From the NCBI GenBank assembly GCA_900551445.1, contig URWA01000015.1, forward strand, positions 16,266 to 80,265: a stretch of 64,000 nt of DNA, given 5' to 3'. The notes under the pieces were generated by a model. The model was not told where the DNA came from, did no database searches, and saw only the letters and a list, made by a program, of their open reading frames with translations. Positions 50,470 to 59,383 of the stretch are shown here, one piece after another (position 1 is the stretch's first letter; each line of letters starts with the position of its first letter). A program made the translations under genes and the position numbers. This DNA is from an uncultured Bacteroides sp. Lineage in GTDB: Bacteria > Bacteroidota > Bacteroidia > Bacteroidales > Bacteroidaceae.

Positions 50470-51042
50470 ATGAAACATTCACTTCCTGCACTTCCGTACC
50501 AACTGGATGAGCTGGCACCGAAAATGAGTAAAGAAACCTTGGAATATCATTACGGAAAGCATTTGCAAACGTACATTGACAACCTCAACAAACTGATTGC
50601 CGATACGCCGTTCGAGGAAAAAAGCCTGCAACAGATTGTGATGGAGGCAGAAGGCCCGGTGTTCAACAACGCGGCCCAGACGTGGAACCACACGTTTTTC
50701 TTCGACACACTGACTCCGCATCAACCGGAGATGCCTCAACCGCTGGCCGACGCACTGGCACGCGACTTCGGGTCGGTAGAAGCCTTCAAGGAAAAGTTCA
50801 CACAGGCAGCGACCACACTGTTCGGCTCCGGATGGACCTGGCTGGCAAGTGACAAAGACGGACACTTATCCATCGTCAGTGAACCGAATGCCGGAAATCC
50901 ACTCAAAAAGGGGCTGAAACCGTTGCTGGTCATCGATGTATGGGAACATGCCTATTACATTGACTACCGCAACCGACGGGCGGCCTACATTGAAGCCTTC
51001 TGGGGACTGGTCAACTGGGCCAGAGTCGGGGCACGGCTCTAA
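50470..51042 (+). CDS. sodB: Iron superoxide dismutase
   Basis: This 190-residue cytoplasmic enzyme converts superoxide to hydrogen peroxide and oxygen. It has the metal ligands in EYHYGKHLQTYID (His), NHTFFFDTL (His) and LVIDVWEHAYYIDY (Asp and His), with GSGWTWLA between. Gln in NNAAQTWNH, before the second metal His, is the mark of the iron form. Bacteroides dismutases may also accept manganese. It is a single gene diverging from glmS. No promoter motif stands out in the 209-base gap. Its importance lies in tolerance to brief oxygen exposure. Confidence 0.94.
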   Translation: MKHSLPALPYQLDELAPKMSKETLEYHYGKHLQTYIDNLNKLIADTPFEEKSLQQIVMEAEGPVFNNAAQTWNHTFFFDTLTPHQPEMPQPLADALARDFGSVEAFKEKFTQAATTLFGSGWTWLASDKDGHLSIVSEPNAGNPLKKGLKPLLVIDVWEHAYYIDYRNRRAAYIEAFWGLVNWARVGARL

Positions 51043-51043
51043 A

Positions 51044-51083
51044 AAAATAAATCGGGGCTTCCGGTCACTGCCGGAGGCCCCGA
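51044..51083 (-). terminator. Intrinsic terminator of the ABC/export operon
   Basis: TCGGGGCTTCCGG (51052-51064) pairs with CCGGAGGCCCCGA (51071-51083), a 13-bp stem with one G-U pair. On the minus strand a T-rich run follows. It lies just past the last permease gene, and also past sodB on the other strand. Confidence 0.85.
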
Positions 51084-51112
51084 TAAGTTATAGACTTACA
51101 CACACTGAAATA

Positions 51113-53473
51113 TCATTCCGTCTTAATGTTTTTCACCGGATTTTCCCGGACGGCTTTCCAGCTGATGAGACATACGGAGCCCAAGGATATCAGGGCTACC
51201 AGCAAGAAGGCGACTCCAAACACGCCCCACATCGTCGTCGGCGAATAGTGCAGGATGTGGTCAATCTGTTGCACGCCAAACCAGGAAAGGGGAACCGCAC
51301 ACACCACTCCTACCAGCAACGACAACAGGGAGAAACGAAGCAGTCGTGCCCGTTCTATGCCCGCACTGGAACCGAATACTTTCCGGATGGCGATATCGCG
51401 TTTGCGCTGGCTGATGAAATAAATGCTCATGGCCGTCAGCCCTAACAGGGATATCAACAAGGCGGCGCAGGTGAAGGCCACGATAAGGGTATGCAGATGC
51501 AACAAGTCCTGGTATTTCTCATGCATCTCATCGCCATACCACTTCGACTCAAAAGGTGCCCCGTCAATAATTTCTGAATACAAGGCATCGAGTTCTTTCT
51601 TATAGGCCGGTAAATCGCCATCAATGGTCTCGACCACCACATTCCAGGCACCCAGACTGTCAGGATGTTCCACTAAAAGGAAGGTGGGCGACTGCGGGTC
51701 GAGTACAGACCGGAACTTGAAGTCGGCATACCGGCCTCCTACCATGAACGGACGACCGTCTATATCGTGCAAGGCAGGAGTACGGTCATAGGCCAGTTGC
51801 AGGGAATCGAACGTACTTTCAGAGAAATACATCTTAGACTGCGACAGTTTCCGGTCGTCCAGCAAACGGATATGGAAGATGTCCAAAAAGGCGGAATCCG
51901 TACGGAATACCTGAAAACTGATACTCTTCTGTCGGTTGTGCGCATCGTACATCTGTATCGTGTTGTTGTTGCCTCCGTTCAAAGGTACCCCTTGTGTCAG
52001 ACAAACCTTCTTCACAAAAGGTTTCTTCCGGGCCTCATCGCGGAAAAGACGAATCTTCTCTCTGGAACCAGCCACCAACGCCGGATAATCGAGCACATGC
52101 CCGTAGGTATAGCCCATCGGTTCATGCAAGATACGGTAAATCTGCACGGACAAATAGAGGGCGCACGTCAGCATGGCCACGGTAAGTCCGCTCTGTACCA
52201 CATACAAAATCCGGAGATACACGGCTTTGGTCTTCCGTCGGAAAGTGCCTTTCACCACATCCAACGGATGATAGTGGGAAAGCAAGACGGCAGGCACCAG
52301 TCCGGCTACCAGCGAAAGCAGGGCAATCCCCGCCAGGTAAACCAGTACGGTCATCCACCCCATATCGCCAAAGAGGTCCAGCCGGGTCTGCAACACGTCG
52401 CTCGCGGTCGGCTCCACCAACTTGGCCAGCACCAAGGCCAGCAGGAAAGCGCCCACCGTAAACAGGGCCGATTCGCCCATCAAACGCCAGAAGATGCTGC
52501 GCTCCGAAGAACCCAACAGCCGGCGGGTAGCCATTTCCTTGGCCCGATAACTCACCTGTGCCACGCACATGCTGACATAGTTGAACACCGCCATCAGCAG
52601 AATCAAGCTACCTGCCGCCAGAAAAATCCACACCCGCGTCAGGTTATATTGCTGGAACTGCGGACTGGGGATGGAAGCAAAATGCACTTCTTTCAACGAG
52701 GTCCAGAATGCCTCGTGAAACACATCGTGCTGATAGGGCCAGAAAAACGTAGCAAAGAAAGAGCGCATGTCGACATTCTTCCGGTTCGGGTCTGTTCCCT
52801 GCGGAAAACGTACCAGGATGGCAGTTCCTCCCACATTGTTCATGTCCGGGTTGTTTTTGCTGCTTCCCCAGTTCACGAAATCCACATAGTCAAAGGGCAA
52901 AATGGCTTCCACTCCATCAGGAATCAGCGAGTTGTTGAAATCCTTCATGATACCCGTCACCGTGTACACGCCTTTTCTATCGTTCGACAAATGAATCCTC
53001 TTTCCTTCCGCAGGTTCCTCTCCAAACAATTTGCGGGCCCCCGACTCGGTCAGCACGATGCTGTGGGCATCGACCAGCGCCTGATCCGGATTTCCCGACA
53101 ACAGGGAATAGCCAAAGAAACGGAAGAAATTTTCCTTCACACAATAAATCTCCAGACTGGTTTTCCGGTCGTCGACCGTCGCATAAGTCCCCGACTTGTA
53201 GGCTTCGGAGTTGACGGCACACCAGTCGGCCATTTCCGGATAGCGGCTGGCCAAGCGTTCGCCCACCAGGTAATTTCCGGCGAAATAGCTCTCGTTCGAC
53301 AGGACATAAATGTGATTGATATCCTTTATATCGTCGCCCACGGTGACCTGCCGCACGACCATGTTGGCAATGAGCAGCACGAACATCAGGGAGATGCCCA
53401 GTCCTGCCACATTGACCAACGTAAACAGTTTGTTGCGCTGAAGGTAAGTAAAATAGGTTTTCAGTCCTTTCAT
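51113..53473 (-). CDS. FtsX/MacB-type ABC transporter permease, second of two
   Basis: This 786-residue inner-membrane protein starts MKGLKTYFTYLQRNKLFTLVNVAGLGI and has the MacB-type periplasmic domain after the first helix. Helix groups follow at about 290-420 and 690-775, with the FtsX motifs (YRAKEMATRRLLGSSERSIF, RKRDIAIRKVFGSSAGIERA). It ends AVRENPVKNIKTE. The two FtsX domains are typical of Bacteroidetes permeases of this size. It should work with an ATPase to export a peptide or lipid compound, or extract lipoproteins. No ATPase gene is next to it. It is the last gene of the operon, 22 bases after the first permease gene. Confidence 0.85.
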   Translation of the reverse strand: MKGLKTYFTYLQRNKLFTLVNVAGLGISLMFVLLIANMVVRQVTVGDDIKDINHIYVLSNESYFAGNYLVGERLASRYPEMADWCAVNSEAYKSGTYATVDDRKTSLEIYCVKENFFRFFGYSLLSGNPDQALVDAHSIVLTESGARKLFGEEPAEGKRIHLSNDRKGVYTVTGIMKDFNNSLIPDGVEAILPFDYVDFVNWGSSKNNPDMNNVGGTAILVRFPQGTDPNRKNVDMRSFFATFFWPYQHDVFHEAFWTSLKEVHFASIPSPQFQQYNLTRVWIFLAAGSLILLMAVFNYVSMCVAQVSYRAKEMATRRLLGSSERSIFWRLMGESALFTVGAFLLALVLAKLVEPTASDVLQTRLDLFGDMGWMTVLVYLAGIALLSLVAGLVPAVLLSHYHPLDVVKGTFRRKTKAVYLRILYVVQSGLTVAMLTCALYLSVQIYRILHEPMGYTYGHVLDYPALVAGSREKIRLFRDEARKKPFVKKVCLTQGVPLNGGNNNTIQMYDAHNRQKSISFQVFRTDSAFLDIFHIRLLDDRKLSQSKMYFSESTFDSLQLAYDRTPALHDIDGRPFMVGGRYADFKFRSVLDPQSPTFLLVEHPDSLGAWNVVVETIDGDLPAYKKELDALYSEIIDGAPFESKWYGDEMHEKYQDLLHLHTLIVAFTCAALLISLLGLTAMSIYFISQRKRDIAIRKVFGSSAGIERARLLRFSLLSLLVGVVCAVPLSWFGVQQIDHILHYSPTTMWGVFGVAFLLVALISLGSVCLISWKAVRENPVKNIKTE

Positions 53474-53495
53474 CGTATTTTAGGGTTTGAGGTTG

Positions 53496-55850
53496 TCATT
53501 CAGTCTTGATGCTCCGCACAGGATTTTCATTGGCATTCTTCCAGCACTGGAATGTCACGGTCAGCACCGTAATGAGGCTGACCAGCAAAAAAGAGGCCAC
53601 AAATACCCAGGCACGGATGGGCGTCTTGTCAGAGAAACTTTCCAGCCAGTCGTGACCGATCCACCAGCCGAATGGAGCTGCCAGCGCGAAGCAGACCACC
53701 AACATGACGAAATAACGCTTGGTGAACATGTAGAGGATTTCACCGGTAGAGCTTCCCAAAATCTTCCGGATACCGATTTCCTTGCGGCGGTATTCACTCT
53801 CAAACAGGGTAAGCCCGAACACACCAATCATGCTGAGCACAATGGCAATCAAGGAGAACAACAGAATCTGACGGGTGAAACGCAGTTCCCGATGGTAGTT
53901 CTGGTCAATCACCTCATCCATGAAGCGGAACTTGAAGTCACGACCCGGAGCCATCTTTTCTGTGGCCTCTGCCAAGCGATGAAGCATGTCCACCTTGTCT
54001 ACTCCCGAAGCCACCCGGATGTTCAAGATGCTATTGGCATCCCAATCTGCATGGTCCTTTCCGTAAATGAAGAAGGCCATCGGCTCTACGGCATCGTTGT
54101 TGCGGAAGCTGCTGAAACGGATGTTCTCACAGAATCCGATCACTGGGTAATCCTCAGGAACAGCCGGTTCATCTACTCTCATCCAGGGATATTTCTTCCG
54201 GGCTGCTTCGTTGAAGATATACACATCTCCGTCGCCCGGTTTGAAATCACGTCCTTCAGTTATCTTGATTCCCATTACCGACAAGTAACGGTAGTCCACC
54301 GGGAAACAGACCATATTGATGGCACGTTCCCCACTTCCTCTTCCCCACGACATGTAGTTATCAGACGAACTTAACACGAACTGGGAAATCGAAATGCCTT
54401 CTATGCCCGAAATTCCGGACAATTCACTGACAATCGCTTCCCGGCGATTGAGATACTCATTCGGAATCTCTCCCACCAATACGACCTCCTTGTCGTAGCC
54501 ATAGTCGCTACGCTGAATATAACGGCTCTGCAGGTACATGATGCCCACAGAGATTATCAGCATGAAAGAAACGAAGAACTGGAAGCAAACCAAAAACGTA
54601 CGCAACATCTTGCCTTTCGGAGACAAGCCGAACGAACCTTTCAACACCAATGCCGGCGGGAAAGAAGTGACGTAGTAAGAAGGATAGGCTCCGGCCAGCA
54701 AGCCCATGCACACGGCAACTCCGCCCAAAGCCATCAGCAGACCCGGATGAGACGTCAGAGAAAGGTCGGATGCCACCAAGGTAGTCAAAGAGGTGCCTTT
54801 CAGCAGATAGAGCCAGAGCAAGGACAGCAGGAAGCCACACACACAAACCCATACGGATTCTAACAGCAGATACATCCGCAAGGAGAAAGTGGAAGCACCC
54901 AACACCTTCTGGGTATTGATGGAACGTAACCGCATGGGAGTTTCTGCCAGTGAGAAGTTCATGTAGTTGACTGCCGCCGTGAGCAGAATCAGTACCGATA
55001 CACACAACAACAGGTACACAGCGGCCTTGCTGGTAGCCGCCTTGTTGCCTACCGTGGAATAATGCACTTCATCCAGCGGCGTAAAATGAATGAAATCCTC
55101 CCAGTCTTCCTCTCCGCTAATCCGGTCTTTGGGAATATTCTGCTTGCAGCTTTCGATGACCGACCGCTCCACATCGGCCAATGAAGCCGGACTGTCGAGC
55201 CGTATATACAGGGTATAATTCCAGTTCGTCCAGGAATCTTTGTTCAAATCCGACCGGAAAGAAGAGAACACACAGTTACCCAACTGGGAGTTCTCCGGCA
55301 TATCCTGATAAACCCCTCCTACCACCAAGGGCTGGTTACGGGATTTACGGTCTATATAAATCGTCTTGCCAATGGCATCTGTAGTACCGAAAAAACGACG
55401 GGCCATGGATGCGGAAATCAGGACCTGACCGGGTTCATTAAGAGAAGCGGTCGTGCCGCTTACCATAGTAGGCTGGAATACCTCCATGTAATCCCCAAAT
55501 CCGGTAAACTCAGGCTCTGAATAAATGTGTTCGTCTACCTCAAAATCGGAGGAATAGTTGGACAATGAAGTCACTGAAATGGCCTGTATATGGGGAGAAG
55601 AAGCTCCTATCAGCTCACAGAAAGGACGGGCCAGCCAGATTTGCCAGCCGTAATCTCCGCCGGCATTCACTTCCACCCTATAAATACGGTCGTGGGCCGG
55701 ATAGGCTTTGTTGTAGTTGTAGTCGTAGTCCACCTGCGTCAGGATGACGAAGCAGGCGGCAAACGCGATACTCAACCCCAGCAGGTTCAATACGCTGGCC
55801 GTAAAGAAACGCCGGAAGGTATGCGAAAAATTTCTGAAAAGTGTGTTCAT
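53496..55850 (-). CDS. FtsX/MacB-type ABC transporter permease, first of two
   Basis: This 784-residue protein has the same plan as the next one: N-terminal helix (VLNLLGLSIAFAACFVILTQV), a MacB periplasmic domain, helix groups with FtsX motifs (TPMRLRSINTQKVLGASTFS, SEYRRKEIGIRKILGSSTGE) and a C-terminus ANENPVRSIKTE. It is a divergent paralogue of the following permease. Its role and cargo are unknown. The start lies 35 bases after the GIN-domain gene. The two permeases would form one heterodimer with an ATPase from elsewhere, or each a homodimer. Confidence 0.85.
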   Translation of the reverse strand: MNTLFRNFSHTFRRFFTASVLNLLGLSIAFAACFVILTQVDYDYNYNKAYPAHDRIYRVEVNAGGDYGWQIWLARPFCELIGASSPHIQAISVTSLSNYSSDFEVDEHIYSEPEFTGFGDYMEVFQPTMVSGTTASLNEPGQVLISASMARRFFGTTDAIGKTIYIDRKSRNQPLVVGGVYQDMPENSQLGNCVFSSFRSDLNKDSWTNWNYTLYIRLDSPASLADVERSVIESCKQNIPKDRISGEEDWEDFIHFTPLDEVHYSTVGNKAATSKAAVYLLLCVSVLILLTAAVNYMNFSLAETPMRLRSINTQKVLGASTFSLRMYLLLESVWVCVCGFLLSLLWLYLLKGTSLTTLVASDLSLTSHPGLLMALGGVAVCMGLLAGAYPSYYVTSFPPALVLKGSFGLSPKGKMLRTFLVCFQFFVSFMLIISVGIMYLQSRYIQRSDYGYDKEVVLVGEIPNEYLNRREAIVSELSGISGIEGISISQFVLSSSDNYMSWGRGSGERAINMVCFPVDYRYLSVMGIKITEGRDFKPGDGDVYIFNEAARKKYPWMRVDEPAVPEDYPVIGFCENIRFSSFRNNDAVEPMAFFIYGKDHADWDANSILNIRVASGVDKVDMLHRLAEATEKMAPGRDFKFRFMDEVIDQNYHRELRFTRQILLFSLIAIVLSMIGVFGLTLFESEYRRKEIGIRKILGSSTGEILYMFTKRYFVMLVVCFALAAPFGWWIGHDWLESFSDKTPIRAWVFVASFLLVSLITVLTVTFQCWKNANENPVRSIKTE

Positions 55851-55885
55851 AAGTTGTTACGTGTTTATTATGTGATGGCAAAATT

Positions 55886-56512
55886 TTATTCACCGACTTT
55901 CAACCGACGGGTAGAAACACTGCCGATGCCGTCTTTGGAAATATGAGCCGACCGGGCTTTTCCGCTCAGGGTGAGACTGCCGACACCTTCCACACTGGCA
56001 TCCAGCCGGTCACAATCCACTGTCAGCTCGCCATTGCCTACCCCTTCGAGAGTGATTTTTACGTTTCGGGCATGCAAATCGGCTACATTCAGGCTGCCTA
56101 CTCCCTGTACATCAAATTTCACATCCTTCAGGTTCAGACGGGACTTGCAGTTGAACGAGCCGACTCCTTCAAAAGTAACTTCCTGCAAATCGGGAGCACT
56201 GATATAGATGGAGAGTCCATTCACGTTCTTGGTGGTCTTCTTTCCTTTTTCCGCCCACGTAATCAGCAATACTCCGTCTTTCACCGTACACTTTGTCTGA
56301 TTTACCCATTTCTTTTCCCCTTCCACACGAAGTGAATAAGTGTTCGACTGGGTGAAATACACGCTGGCTACACTTTCCAGTTCAATGGAATGGAAAGCAC
56401 TGACACTACGTGTTTCACTGACTTTGTCGCCAGAACTGCCTTTGGCATTGATACAGGTTGCACACAAAAATACCATTACCAAACCCACGAATATACTTGC
56501 TATCTTTTTCAT
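55886..56512 (-). CDS. GIN-domain (DUF2807) exported protein
   Basis: This 208-residue protein has a signal peptide (1-23, ending CATCINAKGSS). It has the DUF2807 GIN domain, a right-handed beta-helix-like repeat with regular periods (VTFEGVGSFNCKSRLN, FDVQGVGSLNVADLH, ITLEGVGNGELTVDC, ASVEGVGSLTLSGK). GVGS/GVGN recurs four or more times. Such proteins are outer-envelope or secreted and their role is unknown. It lies in the export operon between the adaptor and permease genes, so it may be cargo or an accessory of the exporter. Confidence 0.82.
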   Translation of the reverse strand: MKKIASIFVGLVMVFLCATCINAKGSSGDKVSETRSVSAFHSIELESVASVYFTQSNTYSLRVEGEKKWVNQTKCTVKDGVLLITWAEKGKKTTKNVNGLSIYISAPDLQEVTFEGVGSFNCKSRLNLKDVKFDVQGVGSLNVADLHARNVKITLEGVGNGELTVDCDRLDASVEGVGSLTLSGKARSAHISKDGIGSVSTRRLKVGE

Positions 56513-56526
56513 AATGATTTATCTTT

Positions 56527-57777
56527 TTAGTTTAACACCAATACTTCATTGTCTTTATAACTCTCATATCCGGAAATGATGACCCGTTCGCCTTTTTCCA
56601 GTCCCTCCAGCACTTCGTAATACTGGGGGTTCTGACGTCCGATACGGATTTTACGACGATAGGCTTTCTTCCCATCCTTGTCGACCACGAAAATCCAGTT
56701 GCCTCCGGTCACCTGGAAGAAGGTACCCTTCGGAATCAGCACGCTTTCGGTAGGCTCACCCAGCTGCAGGTCGATGTAGTAGGTCTGTCCGCTGCGGATG
56801 TTCTCCGGACGTTTGCCCTGGAAAATGAAATCGGTACGGAAACGTCCGTCGCGCACCTCGGGATACACCTTGCGCACTTTCAGGTTGAACGAAGAGCCCT
56901 GCCGTTCAAAAGTGGCCGGCAGTCCGTTGGTCACACGGTCGATGTAGTGCTCGTCAATCATGGCCTCAATCTTGTAGTCCGACAAATCGTTGATCTGTCC
57001 CACCATCTGTCCGGCGTTGATATTCTGTCCCAGTTCTGCATCCAGCAGTCCCAGCTCTCCGTCGATGGTAGCCCGCACTTCCAGCTTGTCTTTCCGCTCA
57101 CGAATCAGCAAGACGTTCTTGCGCATGTTCTGCAAGTTGTCTTCCATCTGGTCCATCTGGATGTTGCGGTAGATGGAATCCTGCGCCAGACGTTCCATAA
57201 TCAGCTTGTGCTTCTTCTGAGCCACTTCGTAGTCTTCCTTGGCCTGGAGGTATTCCTCGCGGCTGATGAGCCGTTCCTTGTACAAGCGCTGGTATTGCTG
57301 GTACGTACGCTGCTTGCGGCGGGTATCAATGTCGAGCTGTACCTTCTCCGTTTCGTTGTTCAGCTTGTCCTGCTGCATGGTGACCTGCGTGTTACGGAGC
57401 AGATTCTGTTTCTCTGCCAGTTCAGATTCCGCATTCAGAATCTGCAAGTCCAGGTTGGAGTTGCTCAAACGGAGAATCACATCGCCTTTCTTCACGTGCG
57501 CTCCTTCTTCCACCACCTTCTCCTGCACGATACCTCCTTCTTCGGGGCTGAGCTGTACCACGGAAATCGGCTGCACCTGTCCGTTCACCCGGATATAATC
57601 ATTAAACTTTCCATAGGTCACATCGGCAATGTTCAGCGACTTGCCGTCGACTTTCAGCGTAGAAGCATGATTGCCGAAAATAATCCAACCCAACAACAGA
57701 AGTACAACCACTCCTCCTGCGATATAAGGAAGGTGTTTCTTCTGGATTCCTTTTTTCTTTTCTAACTGTATATCCAT
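56527..57777 (-). CDS. HlyD-family periplasmic adaptor
   Basis: This 416-residue protein has one membrane anchor (about 16-37). A biotinyl-lipoyl-like half (PEEGGIVQEKVVEEGAHVKK, about 80-100) is followed by a long alpha-helical coiled coil (about 115-240, with AEKQNLLRNTQVTMQQDKL-like heptads). The second lipoyl half and a beta-barrel domain end near EGLEKGERVIISGYES. It should bridge the permeases to TolC across the periplasm. The ATG at 57777 starts MDIQLEKKKG. It lies 17 bases after the TolC gene stop. Confidence 0.88.
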   Translation of the reverse strand: MDIQLEKKKGIQKKHLPYIAGGVVVLLLLGWIIFGNHASTLKVDGKSLNIADVTYGKFNDYIRVNGQVQPISVVQLSPEEGGIVQEKVVEEGAHVKKGDVILRLSNSNLDLQILNAESELAEKQNLLRNTQVTMQQDKLNNETEKVQLDIDTRRKQRTYQQYQRLYKERLISREEYLQAKEDYEVAQKKHKLIMERLAQDSIYRNIQMDQMEDNLQNMRKNVLLIRERKDKLEVRATIDGELGLLDAELGQNINAGQMVGQINDLSDYKIEAMIDEHYIDRVTNGLPATFERQGSSFNLKVRKVYPEVRDGRFRTDFIFQGKRPENIRSGQTYYIDLQLGEPTESVLIPKGTFFQVTGGNWIFVVDKDGKKAYRRKIRIGRQNPQYYEVLEGLEKGERVIISGYESYKDNEVLVLN

Positions 57778-57794
57778 AATCTCGTCGTTTTTTA

Positions 57795-59171
57795 TCAATC
57801 TTTTTTAGCGGTTTCTTCCAGCCCGCGAATAATTTCTTCTCCTTTATAATAGTCTACCAGACGACATTTCATCAGGTAGGTCAACTTGCTCTGCAACAAC
57901 TTGGTCTCGCTTTCGAGCAAAGTGGCCGCATTGTTCTGCACATCGAGCGAGGTCATCAACCCTTCCTCGTATTTCCGGCGGGTGACATGATAGGCCAGCG
58001 AATCGGAGTTGACTTTCTTCTCCATCTGGATACTCTCTTTCAAATACCCTTCCCGGTCCTGTACGGCCTGAAGCACCAGTTTCTGCAATTCTTCTTTCTT
58101 CGACTCGTACTGCTCGCAGGCAATGCGGTAATTGTTTCTTGCCTGCCGCAATCCGCTCACTCCCGAAAGACGGTTAAAGATAGGAATACTCATGCTGATA
58201 CCCACATAGGAACCGAAGTTATTGTTGAACTGGGTGCGGAAATTCGGATAGGAGGTGGAGTGTAATTCCTTATAATAAGAACTGGAAATGCCACCGAACA
58301 AGGTGATGGACGGTACCACATCGGCCCAGGAAATCTTACGGCGCATATCGGCCACCTTCGCATTCAGTTCTGCCTGACGCAGGGTAGGATTGACATTCAG
58401 GGCGATGCGGAACACATCGTCCGCCTGCTCCTGAGTCAGTTGAATATAATGAAGTGTCTGTGTGTCGAGTACAGCCGTATCCAGTTGCAACGTATCGTTT
58501 GCCGGAAAATTCATTTTCTGCTTCAAGGTCAGCAAGGCCGTTTCGTACAGATTCCGCTGGTGTGTCAGATTGTAACTGTCGGTGGCCTGCTGGGCTTCCA
58601 TCTGGGCCACATCGGCCAGCCCTTTCAGTCCCAGCTCTTCTTGACGGCGGGTTTTATACAACAACGAATCGCTTTCCACCAGTTTCTTGCGGGCCAGCCG
58701 CAGAGTACCGTAACAATACAAGGCATCGATATACGCCTGGAAGGTTTCCAATGCGGTGTTATCTTTGGATTCCTGCCAGGCAGCTTTGCCCATCAACCAG
58801 GCAGCCTTCGAGCGGCGTACCTCGTTCACCAGTCCCCCGCCCCGGAAAATCGGCATGGAAGCCTCCATGGAATAGGCATTGTTGAAAGTAGACACGGTGT
58901 TGTAGGTATTGGTCTCCGGGTCTACCGAACGACCGAAATTATATTGTATGCCAGTACTTGCACTCACTCCCGGCAAGAAACTGCCAATGGCTTTCATACG
59001 ATCCATCCGGGCATTGTCGGCCTCCAGTTCCCGCTGACGGACAGTACGGTTGTGTGCCACTGCATAGCTCATGCAGCGGTCTACATCCCAGACCTCCTGC
59101 GCCGTAGCTTCCAGTCCCATCCAACCGGAAAGAAGGAAAAGCGTGATGTGTAATAAATTCTTTTTGTTCAT
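57795..59171 (-). CDS. TolC-family outer-membrane efflux protein
   Basis: This 458-residue protein has a signal peptide (MNKKNLLHITLFLLSGWMGL to EATAQ). It has two repeated helical-hairpin halves typical of TolC (about 30-240 and 245-440, with YAVAHNRTVRQREL, GSFLPGVSASTGIQYNFG, LRQARNNYRIACEQYE). The C-terminal KCRLVDYYKG follows the family pattern. It forms the outer-membrane channel of the exporter. It is the first gene of the operon and has the sigma-54 promoter 30 bases upstream. The longer frame to 59237 would run through that promoter, so the ATG at 59171 is right. Confidence 0.9.
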   Translation of the reverse strand: MNKKNLLHITLFLLSGWMGLEATAQEVWDVDRCMSYAVAHNRTVRQRELEADNARMDRMKAIGSFLPGVSASTGIQYNFGRSVDPETNTYNTVSTFNNAYSMEASMPIFRGGGLVNEVRRSKAAWLMGKAAWQESKDNTALETFQAYIDALYCYGTLRLARKKLVESDSLLYKTRRQEELGLKGLADVAQMEAQQATDSYNLTHQRNLYETALLTLKQKMNFPANDTLQLDTAVLDTQTLHYIQLTQEQADDVFRIALNVNPTLRQAELNAKVADMRRKISWADVVPSITLFGGISSSYYKELHSTSYPNFRTQFNNNFGSYVGISMSIPIFNRLSGVSGLRQARNNYRIACEQYESKKEELQKLVLQAVQDREGYLKESIQMEKKVNSDSLAYHVTRRKYEEGLMTSLDVQNNAATLLESETKLLQSKLTYLMKCRLVDYYKGEEIIRGLEETAKKD

Positions 59172-59200
59172 ATCGTAATCGTTTATCTGCCAAATCCTAC

Positions 59201-59216
59201 TCAAATACCGTGCCAA
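59201..59216 (-). promoter_or_regulatory. Near-consensus sigma-54 promoter of the export operon
   Basis: The minus strand reads TTGGCACGGTATTTGA. Against TGGCACG-N4-TTGCW it matches everywhere except the second base pair of the -12 GC (GA here). The -24 GG is intact. The start site should be near 59190, about 19 bases before the ATG at 59171. Confidence 0.7.
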
Positions 59217-59268
59217 AAAGTTATTACATTCATTCACAACAAGATACGATATTCACCTAAAATCGAAG

Positions 59269-59307
59269 TGTCTAATTTTTTGACAATCGGTGTCTAATTT
59301 TTTGTCA
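59269..59307 (-). promoter_or_regulatory. Two upstream 17-bp motifs, probable enhancer sites
   Basis: TGTCTAATTTTTTGACA (59269-59285) is an inverted repeat TGTC-N9-GACA. The second copy (59291-59307) reads TGTCTAATTTTTTGTCA. They are 22 bases apart, two helix turns, so on one DNA face. They lie about 80-117 bases upstream of the sigma-54 start, where NtrC-type activators bind. Confidence 0.65.
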
Positions 59308-59355
59308 CTGCCCGTATTTTTTAGACATTTTTTATGCCCTCCCCTCGAAAATTCC

Positions 59356-59363
59356 TATTTTTG
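59356..59363 (+). promoter_or_regulatory. -7 promoter element of the regulator-kinase pair
   Basis: TATTTTTG fits TAnnTTTG, 21 bases before the regulator's ATG at 59384. It is a housekeeping promoter, not sigma-54 dependent. Confidence 0.55.
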
Positions 59364-59383
59364 TCATAAAATCTCAATCACAG

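Noticed and set aside
51767..53509. A 580-codon plus-strand frame opposite the permease gene
   Set aside because: His/Gln/Arg-rich shadow of the permease gene. The permease on the other strand has clear FtsX motifs.
59172..59237. Longer start for the TolC gene
   Set aside because: The extra codons contain the sigma-54 promoter, and the signal peptide begins at the ATG at 59171.
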